This document shows positions 22,816 through 35,259 of a DNA stretch of 64,000 nt, piece by piece. A model generated the notes under the pieces. It saw only the letters and a program-made list of their open reading frames with translations. It made no database searches and had not been told where the DNA came from. A program made the translations under genes and the position numbers. The stretch is taken from contig JASJOG010000121.1 of the NCBI GenBank assembly GCA_030142905.1, forward strand, positions 297,001 to 361,000. The letters are read 5' to 3'. The first letter of the stretch is position 1. Every line of letters begins with the position of its first letter. The stretch is from Heliopora coerulea. Taxonomy: Eukaryota; Cnidaria; Anthozoa; Scleralcyonacea; Helioporidae.

Positions 22816-24840
22816 GCATTATAGCTTAAAGAATGACAGAGCTTGTGTTTTCGTGACCTTGGTGCATCTCCATTTGTATCAACTGGATTTAGGAACAGGA
22901 AGAAAGCTTGTGGCTGAAAGGACAGTTATCGTGACCAACATATGAGTAGTGAAGATCACAAACTGGCTGAAGAACAAATTCGTACAGCCAAATGCATTTT
23001 TATCCATTCGTCTTCATATGGTAATTTCCCTGGGGCAGAAAGGTATTCCTCTAAGATGAAACTGGGACAAAAATAGATAATCAGAGGATGGAAATTTTGC
23101 TTTCTTTTTGAACCGGAAATCCAAAATTGATAGTGAAGTAAAGGATTGTATAGACTACTCACCAGGAAATACGAAGTACATTTCTCCACAGATCCAAAAC
23201 GAAATTGGCTTATTGTGTGAACAAGCTATAAGACAGCAAATTTTGAAATCCATCCTAAAAGACTGGAGCATTATTGCCGATGATACACAGGATTGTTTGA
23301 CTACTGAGCAAGTAAGTCTTTGGGTACACTACACTAATAGTGAAAGTGAAGTCTGTGAAGAGTTTGTTGGATTTATCAATGTAGAAACAAATGGATGCTC
23401 TAATCTCTGCTCTACTGGGGGTGGGGGCTTGGCATGTCCTATCTTGTTGGTCAAGGGTATGATGGAGCATCCATCATGAGTTCTAGCAAAAATGAAGTGC
23501 AAGCAAGAGTTGCGGCACAATACCCCAATGCAACCTACATTTATTGTCACTCTTGCGATTTCCAGTGGCTGTAAAAGTGTGCCATCTATCCAGAACCTTT
23601 TTGACAATGTTGGAAAGTTAACATGGTTTTTTGGCTGGCAGTGCTAAAAGGAAAGAAATATTTCTTCAAACTGCTGTAAATGAAGACAAAGAGTTACTGG
23701 CACAGATAATGTGGGACTGGAAGAATCTGTTAGAGCAATCCAAGAACATGGCAGGAAAAAAAAAAAAAACACGCCAAAATTTTGTGCCACCCGTTGGGGT
23801 GCCAGAGTATCAACTCTGTCTGCTTTTCTTGCAAAGTACATCTCAGTCTTACATGCCCTGAATAGTGTTTGGATGACTAGTACTGGAGATGCAAAAACTG
23901 ATGCTGGTTCATACACGTGCCTTCTAAAAGACTTCCAATTCATTGCTTCATTGACAATCACACAAGTCATCCTTTCTTTTATTGGTCCTTTGACAAAATC
24001 ACTCCAGGCTAAGGATTGTAACTTTGCAGATACCTACCATGATGTTGCCCTAGCAAAGGAGTGTATCAGCAATATTAGAAGTGATGCATGTTGGAAAAAG
24101 GTGTGGAATAGAATAGACCAAGTCGCTGCATCTGTTGATGTTACTACGGTGAAGCTTTGAACAACAAACATTTAATGCCATTGAGCCAATACAGATGCAA
24201 GTTTGGGTGTGGACCAGAACCCATCTGACTACTACAAAATTAATGTTTATTATCCTTTCATTGAACACATGGTCAGGGAGCTAGAGAGTAGATTTTCAGG
24301 TACCATAAATGACTCATGGTTGCTCAAAATTTGGTGCCGGTCCATCAACCAAAGCTGATGGAAAGTGAAGTTGATGCCATCCACACATACTAAGGCTGGT
24401 TTCTGTCTTATCCAGAGAAAGCCAACCTGGTGACAGAAGCAGCCAAATGGAAAAAGAATTACAATTCAGTTGCAGCACTTGAGAGACCAAGTTTAGTGTT
24501 AGCTGAATGCTGCCCACAAATGTTCCCAGCAATTGGTGAAATCATCACTATATTTCTCACAACACCAGTTGGTAGCGTTTCGGGTGAAAGATCATTCTCT
24601 GCCATCCAATGTCTAAAGCTATGGACATGTTCTTCAATGACAGAAGAATGGCTCAGTGGTCTGGCAACACTGCTAATCCAATGTGATACCAAGTACATTC
24701 TGACCCCACAAGATATTTATGAACAGAAATCTAATTGGAGACATTTCAGTGTCTATTTCAACGTGGCTGGGAGATGGTATACATGGGTCTCAAGTTCTCA
24801 AAACCTCAGAAATATTGTTGTAAGCAGTTAAAATGTTTAA
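22816..24840 (+). pseudogene. hAT transposase relic (TTF/DUF4371 type)
   Basis: A hAT-superfamily transposase in several broken frames. The 23,108-23,479 frame has NTKYISPQIQNEIGLLCEQA and SIIADDTQDCLTTEQVSLWV, the DUF4371 region with the first catalytic Asp. At about 23,780, FCATRWGARVSTLSAFL is the conserved 'TRW' block. The 24,430-24,831 frame ends with VGSVSGERSFSAIQCLKLW, the dimerisation motif with the catalytic Glu. An N-terminal part (HMVISLGQKGIPLR) is visible upstream in another frame. It is closely followed by the element's presumed right end at 25,007, which a BEL/Pao element has split. Confidence 0.6.
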
Positions 24841-25007
24841 TAAAAATTAACTTTTTAAGAATATTTCATTAAGAATGATGAAATGGCATTTCACAGTCAG
24901 TAGAATTGAAATATTTTTAGAGGAATGCCACCAGACCCCCTTAATTGCTTATCTCATTGGCACTTGCTCAACTGCCCCCTCCAGAAGGAATATGCTAGCT
25001 ATGGCCC

Positions 25008-25184
25008 TGTTCCCGACCATACTGGAACAGTCGAAAAAGTCTTTACAAGAGTTAAAAATAACAAGAGAAGCCTTTATAATGTTTTATTAACTCGATAAAG
25101 AATGGAGCCTGCCATCTTAATGATAGCGGCAACATATAATTATAAAAAAACATCATATGAACGAAACAAAAACATTCCTCAACA
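25008..25184 (-). repeat. 3' LTR of BEL/Pao element 2
   Basis: 177 bp, starting tgttcccgaccatactggaa and ending cattcctcaaca on the plus strand. It matches 35,116-35,259 plus 51,972-52,024 almost throughout. The other LTR has about 20 extra bases (acatgcacacacgaaaaa region). Confidence 0.8.
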
Positions 25185-25196
25185 TTCCCCTCCCAA
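25185..25196 (-). other. Polypurine tract of BEL/Pao element 2
   Basis: On the minus strand TTTGGGAGGGGAA directly precedes the LTR start TGTTGAGG, as expected for the plus-strand primer. Confidence 0.6.
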
Positions 25197-26185
25197 ATGC
25201 ATTCCATTTGCTCACAGGATAGTTTATTAATGAATAAAGTTGATAATTAACTGTCCGATAGTGGAACATCATTCTTGCATGCAGTGGCGAAGCTGGCTAT
25301 AAATGATTGGTCATGGTATTGACTTCAGAGTCAGTGTGAGTGCCGAAGGCGCGAGACCCCTCTAGGGGGGTCCGGGGGCACGCTCCCCTGGAAAATTTTG
25401 TAATTTTAAGTCTCAGAGATGCCATTTCCTGCATTTGAGGAAAGTTTTTATGCATTCTGAGCATCACAAAATGTAGTTTAAAGTAGGCAAAGTACAACAT
25501 ATTTTGGGCTGTTTTATCTTGTCAGAGCCTATTGCCACGCTTATGGAGCACTGACAAAGCTGTGAGTGAATCTAACATAGATGGCCATGAGCAAGTCTAG
25601 CCCAAAATTACTGTTTAACTAAACACTGAAGTGGAGACTTACTGTAAGTGTAAAATATTTACCATGATTATGCTTCAAAAAATACGTAAGTGAGTTGGTC
25701 CTGAATGCTGGTTGAGTTTAATATTTAAACAGGGTGCTCATTCACCAATAGGTGGTTTTCAATGAGGCTCTGTATAATAATAAAAAAGTTATAAAAACAA
25801 ATTACATAGATTATAGTATGTTACATGCAAATAAAAGTAAAACTAAATTAAAAAATTAAGAAAAAAAAAATGATATTGACATAGAAATAAGAGTTATATT
25901 ATATTTAAATTTAAAAAATTCCTTTTAAAACTAGAGACATTGTCTGAGTTTTTTATTTCTATATATAAATCGTTCCATTCCTTGATTGCTAGGTATATGA
26001 ATCTTTGCTTTCCCCATTTACATAGGTTTACACTGAGTTCAGCTCACATCCTTCGTGGGTTTGTTCTTTGCATTTAGTCTCACTGTGAATGGCTTTTCTT
26101 TCCTTTGTCAAGATTTTTCACAAAGTTGATCACATCATACAGGCAGATATACAAATGGCATTCAGCATATCCTTCACCAGCAGTA

Positions 26186-26900
26186 AGTCATCACAGTAAT
26201 GAATAGCTTGAAAATGCAATGGAGAAACAGAATCATTGGATAAATATTTCTGACACTTAATACTGCAAGTTGTCTATTTAATCACCAAGAGGGTCATCAT
26301 ATAATAATGAACCACATCAAAAATAATCTGTCTAAATATATAAATGTCATAATATTCCAGATGAGACAGGAAGTCCTTCACAAACTTGAACATGTCATGG
26401 AGAAACTGACACTTCATACAGCAACTTATCTATGTAATCGGCAAAAAAATTCATCATGATAATGTACCATGTTAAAAATGGTTCAATTGAATGGATAAAT
26501 GTCATAATACTCCATATGATACAGGAATCTCTTCACAAACTTGACAATGCCATAGGGAAACTGACACTTCATACAGCAACTTGTCTATTTAATCAGCAAA
26601 AAATTCATCATAATAATGTACCACATTAAAAATGATCTGCCTGAATGCATAAATGTCATAATATTCCAGATAATACAGGAAGCTTATCACAAACTTGAAA
26701 ATACCATGGGAAAACTGAAATGTCATACAGCATGTTGTCTATTTAATCAGCAAAAAGTCATCATATAATGCACCATATCAAAAATTATCTTTTTGAATGC
26801 ATAAATGTCATAATATTCCAGATGATACAGGATGTCCTTCACAAACTTGAAAATGTCATGGTGAAACTGACACTTCATACAGCAATTTGTCTATTTAATC
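26186..26900. repeat. Tandem repeat array, 152-155 bp period
   Basis: Four clear units begin with tgtcataatattccagat-like sequence at 26,345, 26,500, 26,654 and 26,806, each followed by ttcacaaacttga and acttcatacagcaacttgtc. A more diverged unit lies upstream from about 26,186. The array sits in the non-coding 3' half of the hAT, between the transposase stop and the right-hand subterminal region on its own strand. Similar subterminal repeats in other hATs bind transposase, but that is only an analogy here. Confidence 0.7.
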
Positions 26901-26913
26901 AGAGTTGGAGAGA

Positions 26914-27033
26914 TGATGGAATGTAAAAAACCATGACCAGCCGACAACTTCAAAAAGTATAAAATAAAACATATTCCGAAGAATATGACTTTATTCTCGG
27001 AATATGTTTTATTTTATACTTGATGGAATGTAA
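26914..27033. repeat. Perfect 25-bp hairpin between 13-bp direct repeats
   Basis: 26,955-26,979 and 26,997-27,021 are perfect 25-nt inverted repeats with a 17-nt loop; the stem includes aaaataaaacatattccga. The segment is bracketed by identical 13-mers tgatggaatgtaa at 26,914-26,926 and 27,021-27,033. It lies just downstream of the hAT transposase stop. Confidence 0.75.
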
Positions 27034-27046
27034 GTTGACCACATGT

Positions 27047-29226
27047 TTATTTATAGAGAAAATTAAGTCTCCTTGGTTTTGCAATGAACTTTTCTGTTAT
27101 CAAGTTGTGAAGCTCATTTTGGTCCTCCTTTTCCTTCAATATGTCTTTATGAATAGATATTCTGCATAAAGAACCAAGGCGTTCTTCACTCATTTTACCA
27201 CGAAGATAGCTTTTCACTCTTCTTAGGCAAGAAAAGGATCTTTCCACTGATGCACTTGGAACAGCAAGGACAGCATTCAGCTTCAGAAGCTTAACCACCT
27301 CAGGGACACTTGGGTGTAAATTAAAGTGAAATATATACTGCAAGAGCTCCACTGGGCTTTCTTTGTGAAAATCAGGATCTTTGTAAATGAAAAGCAGTTG
27401 GCTTTCAAGTGTTGAGATATCAAAGAGTGGTCCATATTTGTCATTTAAGAGTTGTAATTTATTATGAGGGACATTACTTTGCCAGTGTGAGAAAAATTGA
27501 GGATTTACCAAGTCAAGAAATTCAAAGGTGGCACAATCAGCAAATCGGTCATTCAACATAGTTATAATTGTATCAATTATCTCAAAATATAGCTGTTTGT
27601 AGTTATGCTTCCTGTCAGATCTTGAAGATGGTTGTCCAACTATAGTCACTGTAACACTAAAGCAGTCATCAAAGGCTTCATCTGTGCGAATCTCAGAAAG
27701 GAAATTTATAAAATTTTGCACTTTTCCAATTCCAAAAGAGAAATCAGTTAATCTGTTTTGGAGAAAACTGTATAATACTAATGACTGATCCAATATTTTG
27801 TTGAACAAGCACATAAAAAAGCAGAAAATGAAGCTGTTAAGGAACTGAAGTAAGCCACTTGCCTGGGTTAAGCTTGTGTCATCCCAGCTTTAAGGTTTTT
27901 CCAAAATCTCCTCCAGAACATCAACTATGGCCTGGTATTTATTAAAAATTACAGAAATTGTACGAGATCGATAATACCATCTTGTTTCACCAGAGCTTGA
28001 AATATCAATATCATGTGAACTAAAAAGTGCCTTTCTTTTGGAGCTAACACTTGTGAAATTACTGAAGGCAGTAACATTTGCAAAAAAGACTTTGACGGCT
28101 GGAATTCTTAATGCAGATTGGCACAAGACAAGGTTTAATCTGTGGGCTGCACAGTGGAAGAAAAAGGCAAAAGGGTAATCCTGACGAACAAGAGTCTGCA
28201 CACCAGTAATATGACCAGCCATTACAGTTGCACCATCATATGTCTGCATCACTAACTTTTCTTTTAAAGCATCACCATGCTTGCCCAGGATCTCCTTCAC
28301 AATGGCACGTATTGCGGGTGCAATCCTATCTTCACTCACATTGAAAAACTTTAAAAATCTTTCAACAACTTCATCATTTCTATCCAAACGAATGATTACA
28401 CTAAGTTGCTCTTTTGTTGACACATCTGTTGTTTCATCAACCTGGATACTACAGAATGTGCAATCTTTGATTTCTTGATCAATTTGATCTTGAATTACTG
28501 AATCTATGCATTCAATCAGATCATTTTGGACGTCCGCTGAGACACCTGTAAAAACTCCTCCAGCATCTGGTCTTTCTGAACCAGCCAGCCTTCCATGCAG
28601 ACGGCGCTCAAAAACGGAATCAAACTTTGCCATGCATTCTAATAATTCTCTGTAGTTACCCTTATTTAAACTTGTGCTTGATTCGTCATGGCCCCTGAAC
28701 GCTAATTCTTGTCTAGCCAAATAGAGGACAGCTTCAGAAAGAGTTTTCAGCATCTCTCTGTTTTGCCTTACCTCTTCATTATGCCGCTCGACTGCCTCTC
28801 TTCTGGCTCTCAAAAACGATATATCGACCCTCTGAGACATATCAAAGGTTTTCCACATTTTGTAGGCCTCCATGTGCGACTTGGCTTTCTCATGCTTCTT
28901 GCAATCGGACAGAAAGCCTTGCATGTTGGAATAACCAGAGGATGTCCAGGTTTGCGAAAATCCAGGTCGAAAGAGCAAGCAAGGCCAGCAAAAGAGACGC
29001 TTCTTGTTTTCACTACCACATAGCCAATCCTTCTTCGTGTACCAAACATCTTGGAACGTCCTGTCCCTCGTCTTCTAAGCTTCGGCATAGGTCTTTGACC
29101 AACGATAACTTTCTGCTCGCTCACATTTCTGGCAGCAAAAGACTTCCTCAAGAGCTGAGATATAACGTCCCCGTCGGTATGAACTTCCGAAGATCCGCAT
29201 GATTGATTTTCATCCATATTCGCCAT
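27047..29226 (-). pseudogene. hAT transposase, TTF-type zinc finger
   Basis: A transposase of about 720 codons that binds its element's ends and catalyses cut-and-paste movement. ATG at 29,226 (MANMDENQSCGSS) begins a leader; a frameshift near 29,060 joins it to a TTF-type zinc-finger region (LFCWPCLLFRPGF, then a downstream Cys/His pair). From 28,978 one frame runs to 27,047 with a single TAA at 27,892-27,890. Blocks: SIQVDETTDVSTKEQLSVII (first Asp), YDGATVMAGH (second Asp), FHCAAHRLNLVL, SSGETRWYYR and PSASVERSFSCLRRVKSYLR (dimerisation, Glu). All catalytic residues are present. One stop and one frameshift inactivate it, so the copy is recent. Confidence 0.8.
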
Positions 29227-29591
29227 TATTCGGTATTTGTTCGCTACTAGTAGTGCTACTGAATTTTTAATAACAAGAGTCGTGCTATTAGAAATGAGCA
29301 TGACTTGAAGCCCAAAATTGGCAAGGTACGCATGCTCAAGGAATAATTGAGCCAATCCAATGACGTGCAAATTTCGGCCAGGTCCTGCTATCTGAGATGA
29401 GCATGACCATGCCACAGGTCACCAAAGCATGTAACTCATCGGATAATTCACTGACGCCGCATTCGATTTTTAAAAAAATTTCGAACCAAACTTCTATTTT
29501 CAAGCATGTTAAAAAAATTCTTAACTCAGGAATATTTTTGGTCATGCTCAGCATGACCAGCATGACCGCTAGCTTCGCCACTGCTTGCATG

Positions 29592-31240
29592 TACTCAAGT
29601 GGGCATATCTGATGAATCAGTCATATATTCTGTGTTACTCGATTTTACTTTCACCATTCTTACTAACTTGTTGTTACCAGGGTAAGCCTCAATGATGCCA
29701 GCAAGAGGCCTCTCGCCTCACTTGGCATCAGGCTCTACCATCGACACAACATAACCACTTTTCAGGTTGTGTCGTGGATGATACCATTTATTTTGCACAT
29801 TAATCCACGTCAGGAACTCCTTCCTCCATCATTTACAAAACTGTTTCAGAATTTGTTGTACACAATGCCATCTCTTCTTTGGATCATATGCCTCAGTCTC
29901 ATTGAGTATTTCAGGAGCAAACGGTCTGCCTAGTTGTCCAATAATAAAGTGGTTTGGTGTAAGCAGCAATAAATAATTGTAGTCAGAGCTCACATATGTA
30001 ATTGGTCTTGATCAACTTTTCAGCGCCACAGTTTGCAGTGTGAAGCTCTTTATTGCTGACTTCTGCATCACCCATTATCGCCCTCGTAGCTTTCTTTGCA
30101 CTCTCAATAAGTGCCTTGAAAACACCAACAAAATAAGGCACAAGTGGTGGATTAAATTTAGTTGTTTCGGGGATGATCTTTTCTTCATCAAAGGGTTCTA
30201 CAAGCTCCTTTAATTCCCGATCTGCACTCACGAAATTAGTGCCACTATCACTGATGACAAAGTTCGGCTTCCCCCTCCTCTATGTCATCTGGGTGAATGC
30301 ATGAATGAATGAGTCAGTGTCAGAAGAGTAAGCCATTTCAAGATGGACTGCTCTTGTTGTTAGACAGGTAAAAAGGCACAGATATCTCTTTGCTCGGGTT
30401 TTCCCACGACCTTGTTTTGTTAGGAAAGGGCCTGCATAGTCAACACCAATCTTTTTGAAGGCTCTTACTGAACTCAATTGGTGTATTGGTAGGGGAGCCA
30501 TCATCTGCCCAGCTGTATTTCTATAAAACCGACAACAACATTCTCGGCAATTTTGGATAATTATTTTAACCACTTGACATCCCTTCAGAATCCAAAATTT
30601 TTAATGCATTTGGGTGAGCATGTGTTCACAACCTGATCCATGCCCAATATTCTCGTGTACATGTAGAACCAAAAGTTCCATCAAATGGCTACTTTTTGGT
30701 AAGATGATGGGACATCTTGCATTGTAGGGCAATTTGTAAGCAAAATGTAACCGTCTGTCTACTTGAATTATCCCATCCATGTCTACTGTTGGGCTAAGCC
30801 ACAATAGTGATTCTTCCTTTACTCCTTTTGGAAATGCATCTGTTTGAACTATTTTAATCCAATGCTTCTTGGCCATCAAGATTTCTTCAACAGAAAGTGT
30901 TGTACTGTAATTTCTTTCAGCATGTTCCTTTGCTCTACAGTTCGTAATAGAATGTTTAACCCAAGCACTGACATGGAGCAGACGCTTGAGGCTTGAGAAA
31001 TTCCGAATGTTGATGTCTCCTGATTCACTGTCACACATGGTGTGAGATTGTACAGTTGCTGTTCTCACAATCACCAATCTTGCAAATATCTCTGCTGATC
31101 TTATTCTCTGGCCATCCCAACTCTCCATGCTTTAGGAATTCTGGACCCTCAGTCCAAAATGTACTTGACGACAGTTGTACAGTGAGTCATCTTGTAGCCA
31201 GGTCTGCCGGGTTCAATACTTATGGTACATGGTGCCACTG
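29592..31240 (-). pseudogene. BEL/Pao 2 integrase
   Basis: Integrase in three main frames. 31,128-30,601 has the N-terminal zinc-binding region (LLVLHVHENIGHGSGCEHML). 30,573-30,280 has the core start NCRECCCRFYR, PLPIHQLSSVRAFKKIGVDY (catalytic Asp) and KRYLCLFTCLTTRAVHLEMA. 30,231-29,983 continues past the second Asp region, and 29,960-29,600 has KEFLTWINVQNKW and LAGIIEAYPGNNKLVRMVKV, the DUF5641-like tail. The reading stops where the hAT is inserted (29,584). Frameshifts separate all the parts. Confidence 0.7.
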
Positions 31241-31368
31241 ATCTGGATTGGTTGATCGCTGAATTTCTCACAACTGATTTGCCACAAAGGGCTTTAACTT
31301 GCAAGTCTTGTTATCTACCCAATACCAGACGTTTGCTGAATCAGTCCAATACATGACTCTGTAGACGT

Positions 31369-32660
31369 TCAAGGTCTTGAGAATAGCACAGACAGTATGG
31401 CACCCATCAGCTCTAAACGTGGTATTGTTATATTCTCAACAGGAGCAATGTGGCACTTGGAAACGATAATCATGGACAAAACAGTGTTGTCACTGTATTT
31501 GCACACCAGATAGGCCACAGCTGCGTAGGCAGCTTTTGAGGTGTTGGAGAACATGTGCAAGTCTGTCTTCACTAGCTTTAGCTTATGCAAGCATATGAGA
31601 TGGCTACACACTTGATAAGTCAGATAACTCCTTCAACCATTGTTCCCATTTGCTTTGCAATTCAGATGGCAACACATCATCCCAGTCTATTCCTGCAGTC
31701 CAGATTTCTTGCAGTAGCAACTTGGCTCTCATGATGAAAGGAGACAAAAATTGTAGCAGATCATACAACAAAGCTATAGCACTCAAAACATTCCGCTTGG
31801 TAGGCTTTCCATTGGTATCAGGTAGCTTGACATGGAATGTAAATAAATCTCTCTTAGAATCCCACAAGACTCCAAGGGTTTTTGGTGGCAAGTCATCATG
31901 ATTTGTGATCTCCCAATGTGAAAGTCTGTCTTCTTTTACGGTCTCACAAGAATCAAGCAAGTCATCAACATACATAGAATTGTCGACTGATTCTGCAGCT
32001 TCTGGGAATTCTCTGCTGTAGGTTTCGGCATGATGGTGAAGAACATATTGGGCACAAAAGGGTGACACTGTGTCTCTATACAAAAGATGGTGGAATTCAA
32101 AGACAATCGGCTCTTCATTCGAATCAATTTCTCCATAGGAACTGATCATATTGACGGTCTTCTCATAGGTTGACCTGGGGCTGCTGGGTTATCAGTGAAT
32201 TCTGTTATGTCATTACCCTCTTTAATAAAAGTTGATCGAATTGAATTGAATTGAACCTGAAGGAACATCTCGGATGTATCAGCAGTCAAGGCAATTGGTG
32301 CTCTGCAAAAACGAGTGAGGATATCGGCAATTTCTCTCTGGAATTTAGGACCTGTTTGAATTGCATCAAACACTGCTTAAACTTTAGTCGTGCTCTTGCC
32401 TGGTCCTAGGACTGGGAAATGTGGCAATGGCCATTGCTCGCTTGCTTCAGACTACTTTATCCTTCGAATGTGCCCTTTCTGATTGTAGGCTTCCATCATT
32501 TCAGTACCTTTCTTCCTCAGTGACTTCTCTTGGCTCTCGAGCCTTGCAAGTGCAACTTCATAGTTGTTGGTAAACTTGGGTTCGTCATCTTTCCAAGGGA
32601 TTCCAATCTCATAACGGCCATTCTCAAGCTTCAGAGTTTCACTCACTTTCTTCAAAGCAA
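31369..32660 (-). pseudogene. BEL/Pao 2 reverse transcriptase and RNase H
   Basis: RT and RNase H of the retroelement. 32,655-32,452 is the pre-RT region with GIPWKDDEPKFTNNYEVALA, typical of BEL pol. 32,373-32,146 has RAPIALTADTSEMFLQVQF (motif A). 32,149-31,604 has NSMYVDDLLDSCETV (motif C, YVDD) and RNVLSAIALLYDLLQFLSPF. 31,611-31,369 has LHMFSNTSKAAYAAVAYLV and ITIPRLELMGA, the RNase H start with the usual Asp of FSDAS replaced by Asn. Frames change at each junction. Confidence 0.7.
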
Positions 32661-32899
32661 CTTTTTCCTCGGCAGTCAGGGCTTGATTAGAGTTATCCTT
32701 AATTCCGATAGCATCAAGCTCACAGAACTTTCGAAGTGCATCACCAGGTGGCTGGGACTGTTCAACTACCTTGCTACGATATGTACAAGAAAAATGCGAG
32801 CGTGAATTTCATCTGAATTCCTCCACTAAGGTTGGCCCAAAACACACCCATCCTAGATTGGTCAAACACTCGATAGGATCAGTTGAATTAACTACAGGG

Positions 32900-33650
32900 A
32901 CCTCTCTCAATGCCATGTGAAACAGCGGATAATCACTTCCAATCATGACATTGATAACTCCATCTTACAACATTTGCGAAGGGAACATTGCGGATATGAG
33001 GCTATCTGTCTTTCAATTTCAACCACTGGATGGCAGGGGTGTTGCTTGCAATGTCATCCAATACATGTGCCTGTAAGGGTGTCTTTAATGTTCTGTTAAG
33101 GTTGGAAACAGAAAGCTGAACTCGACATCACTGCTTTTGCACCTCAGCACCTCCTGTCCCAAGGATCGTCAGATTTATAGGCTGTGCATATTGTACAAGC
33201 TGGTCAAACAGAAGTCTAACATTACATTAACTTTAAGCTTCTTTTGACCATTGCTGATCATGGCAGGAAGCACCATCAGGGAAATACTGTCTGCATTGCT
33301 GGTTTTGTCCAAATTGTTCTTTCTTCTGGGCGAGACAGTTGTTGTGATGTAAATGGCGGTGAATCTGCTTGCAAATCTTGCTTGGGGATTTCACCTCCAG
33401 TGGGCAAACTTTCATGAAGATATTGGCTATGCTTGTCACTGCAACATCCATCAATACCACATGTACAAGTTCTTTGATAATCTTTGCTAATATGGCCAGC
33501 AGCCAGGCAATGATAACAGCGACTTGACTTGGTAAAGATTTCCTTTCTCTGTCACAGGTAACTTGTGGAATGCGTCACACACCCAAGGATGATGGTCTTC
33601 CTTGCAACCACTAACAATGCAACCTTGCCTGAACCTTGGCGGTTTCCCTT
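32900..33650 (-). pseudogene. BEL/Pao 2 zinc-knuckle and protease region
   Basis: At about 33,520-33,440, minus strand, CYHCLAAGHISKDYQ is a retroviral-type CCHC knuckle with the last Cys replaced by Tyr. It is followed by CTCGIDGCCSDKHSQYLHE, the second Cys/His block usual in BEL gag-pol. The aspartic protease should follow between 33,300 and 32,700 but is too decayed to show its active-site triad. Confidence 0.55.
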
Positions 33651-33654
33651 GTAG

Positions 33655-34697
33655 TCAATTTTTCTTGTCTAGTCCCTGTGTCCCATCAGTCCCTTTCTGC
33701 ACTTCTTCCATCACTTCTACTTTGAGCTCAACCCAGTCAACAAACAATTCAAAGCAGTCAATACATGAGTGATCGATCAACCAAAATTTATAGACTTGGA
33801 TATCATACTCGGACAACTTTTCTTTCGCTGAGAGATTAAGGCTCTGGTCTTGAAGAGTGCTGCCACCTTTAATTGTGATCAAGACTCTTTCCAATAGGGA
33901 CTGGAACTCTTCCATTTCCTTCAGGTTTCAGGATTTTACTTTTGGCCAGTTACATAATGTTGTAAAATGTTTCATCTGTAGTTGTTGTTCCCCTCCATAC
34001 TTCTTTTCTATCTTGGCCTTGGCATGTTCATATACAGCCTCTGAATATCTCAGATCTTTAATAGCAGTAAGTGCTTTTCCCAATAGACAACTCTGTAATC
34101 TGAGCATTTTCTCTCCCATGGTAATGTTTTGCAAGTCAACTAAGAATTCAAATGCAGCTTTCCATGACTCAAAATCGCTTCTGTCCTCACCAGAGAAAAC
34201 AGGTAGATCTACACCTTTCAGCTTGACTGGAGATAATACATTCGCTTTCGTTCGATGTTGATCAGGCTCTTTGCGATATGATCCATGTTCCAATTCGTCT
34301 TGAGCAAGAAAGTCAATGACAGTGTTACAATCAATCTCACTTTTCTGGGATGTTCGCTGTGTCTGTTCAGCTCTTGACTTATTGAGTGTTGCAATTTTCC
34401 TAGCTTTGTCTGTGTGTTACTCTTTTCTTCTGCTCTTGTTCCATTTTTTTGCAATCTCTCTTCAGCTTCTATTACAAATGATTGATTTTGTTCCTGGACT
34501 CCTGGGTCATGAGCATCCTTTTCTGATTGCATAGGTAATGATTTACTTCTTGAACCTTGTTCACTACTAAGATGAGAAACCAAAGACTGTGCATAAGATT
34601 CATTCTTGCCTTGATTGAGTCTTTCTTCAATATGCTGTCTTATGCTAGTGATTATATTATCAACTAAGTTGCCAATATCTTCTAATTCATTGTCCAA
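33655..34697 (-). pseudogene. BEL/Pao 2 gag
   Basis: Gag in three frames. The N-terminal part 34,697-34,218 is a charged, Gln- and Glu-rich helical region. 34,293-33,928 has LKGVDLPVFSGEDRSDFESW, KMLRLQSCLLGKALTAIKDL and EKKYGGEQQLQMKHFTTLCN, the DUF1759 capsid-like domain. 33,915-33,655 continues with LERVLITIKGGSTLQDQSLN. It would assemble the particle. Two frameshifts break it. Confidence 0.65.
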
Positions 34698-35096
34698 GAA
34701 GTCAATAACTGCTGTGCTGTCTTAATCTTCTTTACTTGTCACATATATTTCTCTAAGGTCGCAGATGATCTTGGAAATTATCCTCATTTCAGACTCTTAA
34801 TTGACATTCTTTGCAGAGAATTTTTACTGGGCAATGGAACATTATTTTGTCGATTCTCAATAAGAACACTAAGCTGATTCTTAGCTTTAGTCAGTCTATT
34901 TTTTTACTTACTGCGCTTTCTAGGGAAAAGCTTCCAGGGTTGATGCCTTTGTTGTTTTCGTCACCTTTATGATCCAAATTTTGTTCTCCAGTTTTGTCCG
35001 CCATATTTAATTTATTACATAACACCAACACAATGCAAATGTCAAATATTTTCACAAAAAAATCATAAATTTCCTTCACTAAAACACAGTGCAGGA

Positions 35097-35113
35097 TCAG
35101 GCTCAAAGGACCA
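35097..35113 (-). other. Primer-binding site of BEL/Pao element 2
   Basis: Two bases inside the 5' LTR the minus strand reads TGGTCCTTTGAGCCTG. This TTGGTCCTT-type PBS is common in BEL elements. Confidence 0.65.
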
Positions 35114-35115
35114 AT

Positions 35116-35259
35116 TGTTCCCAACCATACTGGAACAGTTGAAAAAGTCTTTACAAGAGCCAAAAATAACAAGAGAAGCCTTTATAATGTTTTATTGACT
35201 CAATAAAAAACATGCACACACGAAAAAAATGGAGCCTGCCATCTTAATGATAGCGGAAA
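35116..35259 (-). repeat. 5' LTR of BEL/Pao element 2, first part
   Basis: 144 bp matching the first part of 25,008-25,184. It ends in cggaaa (35,254-35,259), the 6-bp target duplicated by the Polinton. The remainder of the LTR is at 51,972-52,024. Confidence 0.8.

Larger units (their letters stand above)
25282..29583 (-). mobile_element. hAT transposon with intact ends and 8-bp target duplication
   Basis: The ends CAGTGGCGAAGC (25,282) and GCTTCGCCACTG (ending 29,583) are perfect 12-bp inverted repeats. Both sides carry the identical 8-bp duplication cttgcatg (25,274-25,281 and 29,584-29,591), diagnostic of hAT. The 4.3-kb element contains one minus-strand transposase with a single internal stop, a GC-rich subterminal segment near 25,355-25,390, a tandem repeat array and a perfect hairpin. 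It interrupts the integrase C-terminus of BEL/Pao element 2. Confidence 0.9.

Noticed and set aside
25340..25395. GC-rich patch as CpG promoter
   Set aside because: It lies just inside the hAT end, and a similar G-rich subterminal patch occurs in the hAT-like MITE at 56,300, so it belongs to transposon ends.
26186..26900. Regular repeats that might suggest a CRISPR array
   Set aside because: Units are about 153 bp with no short repeat/spacer alternation, inside a eukaryotic hAT element; it is an ordinary tandem repeat.
28709..29202. Plus-strand frames of 104 and 86 codons
   Set aside because: They are antisense shadows of the hAT transposase.
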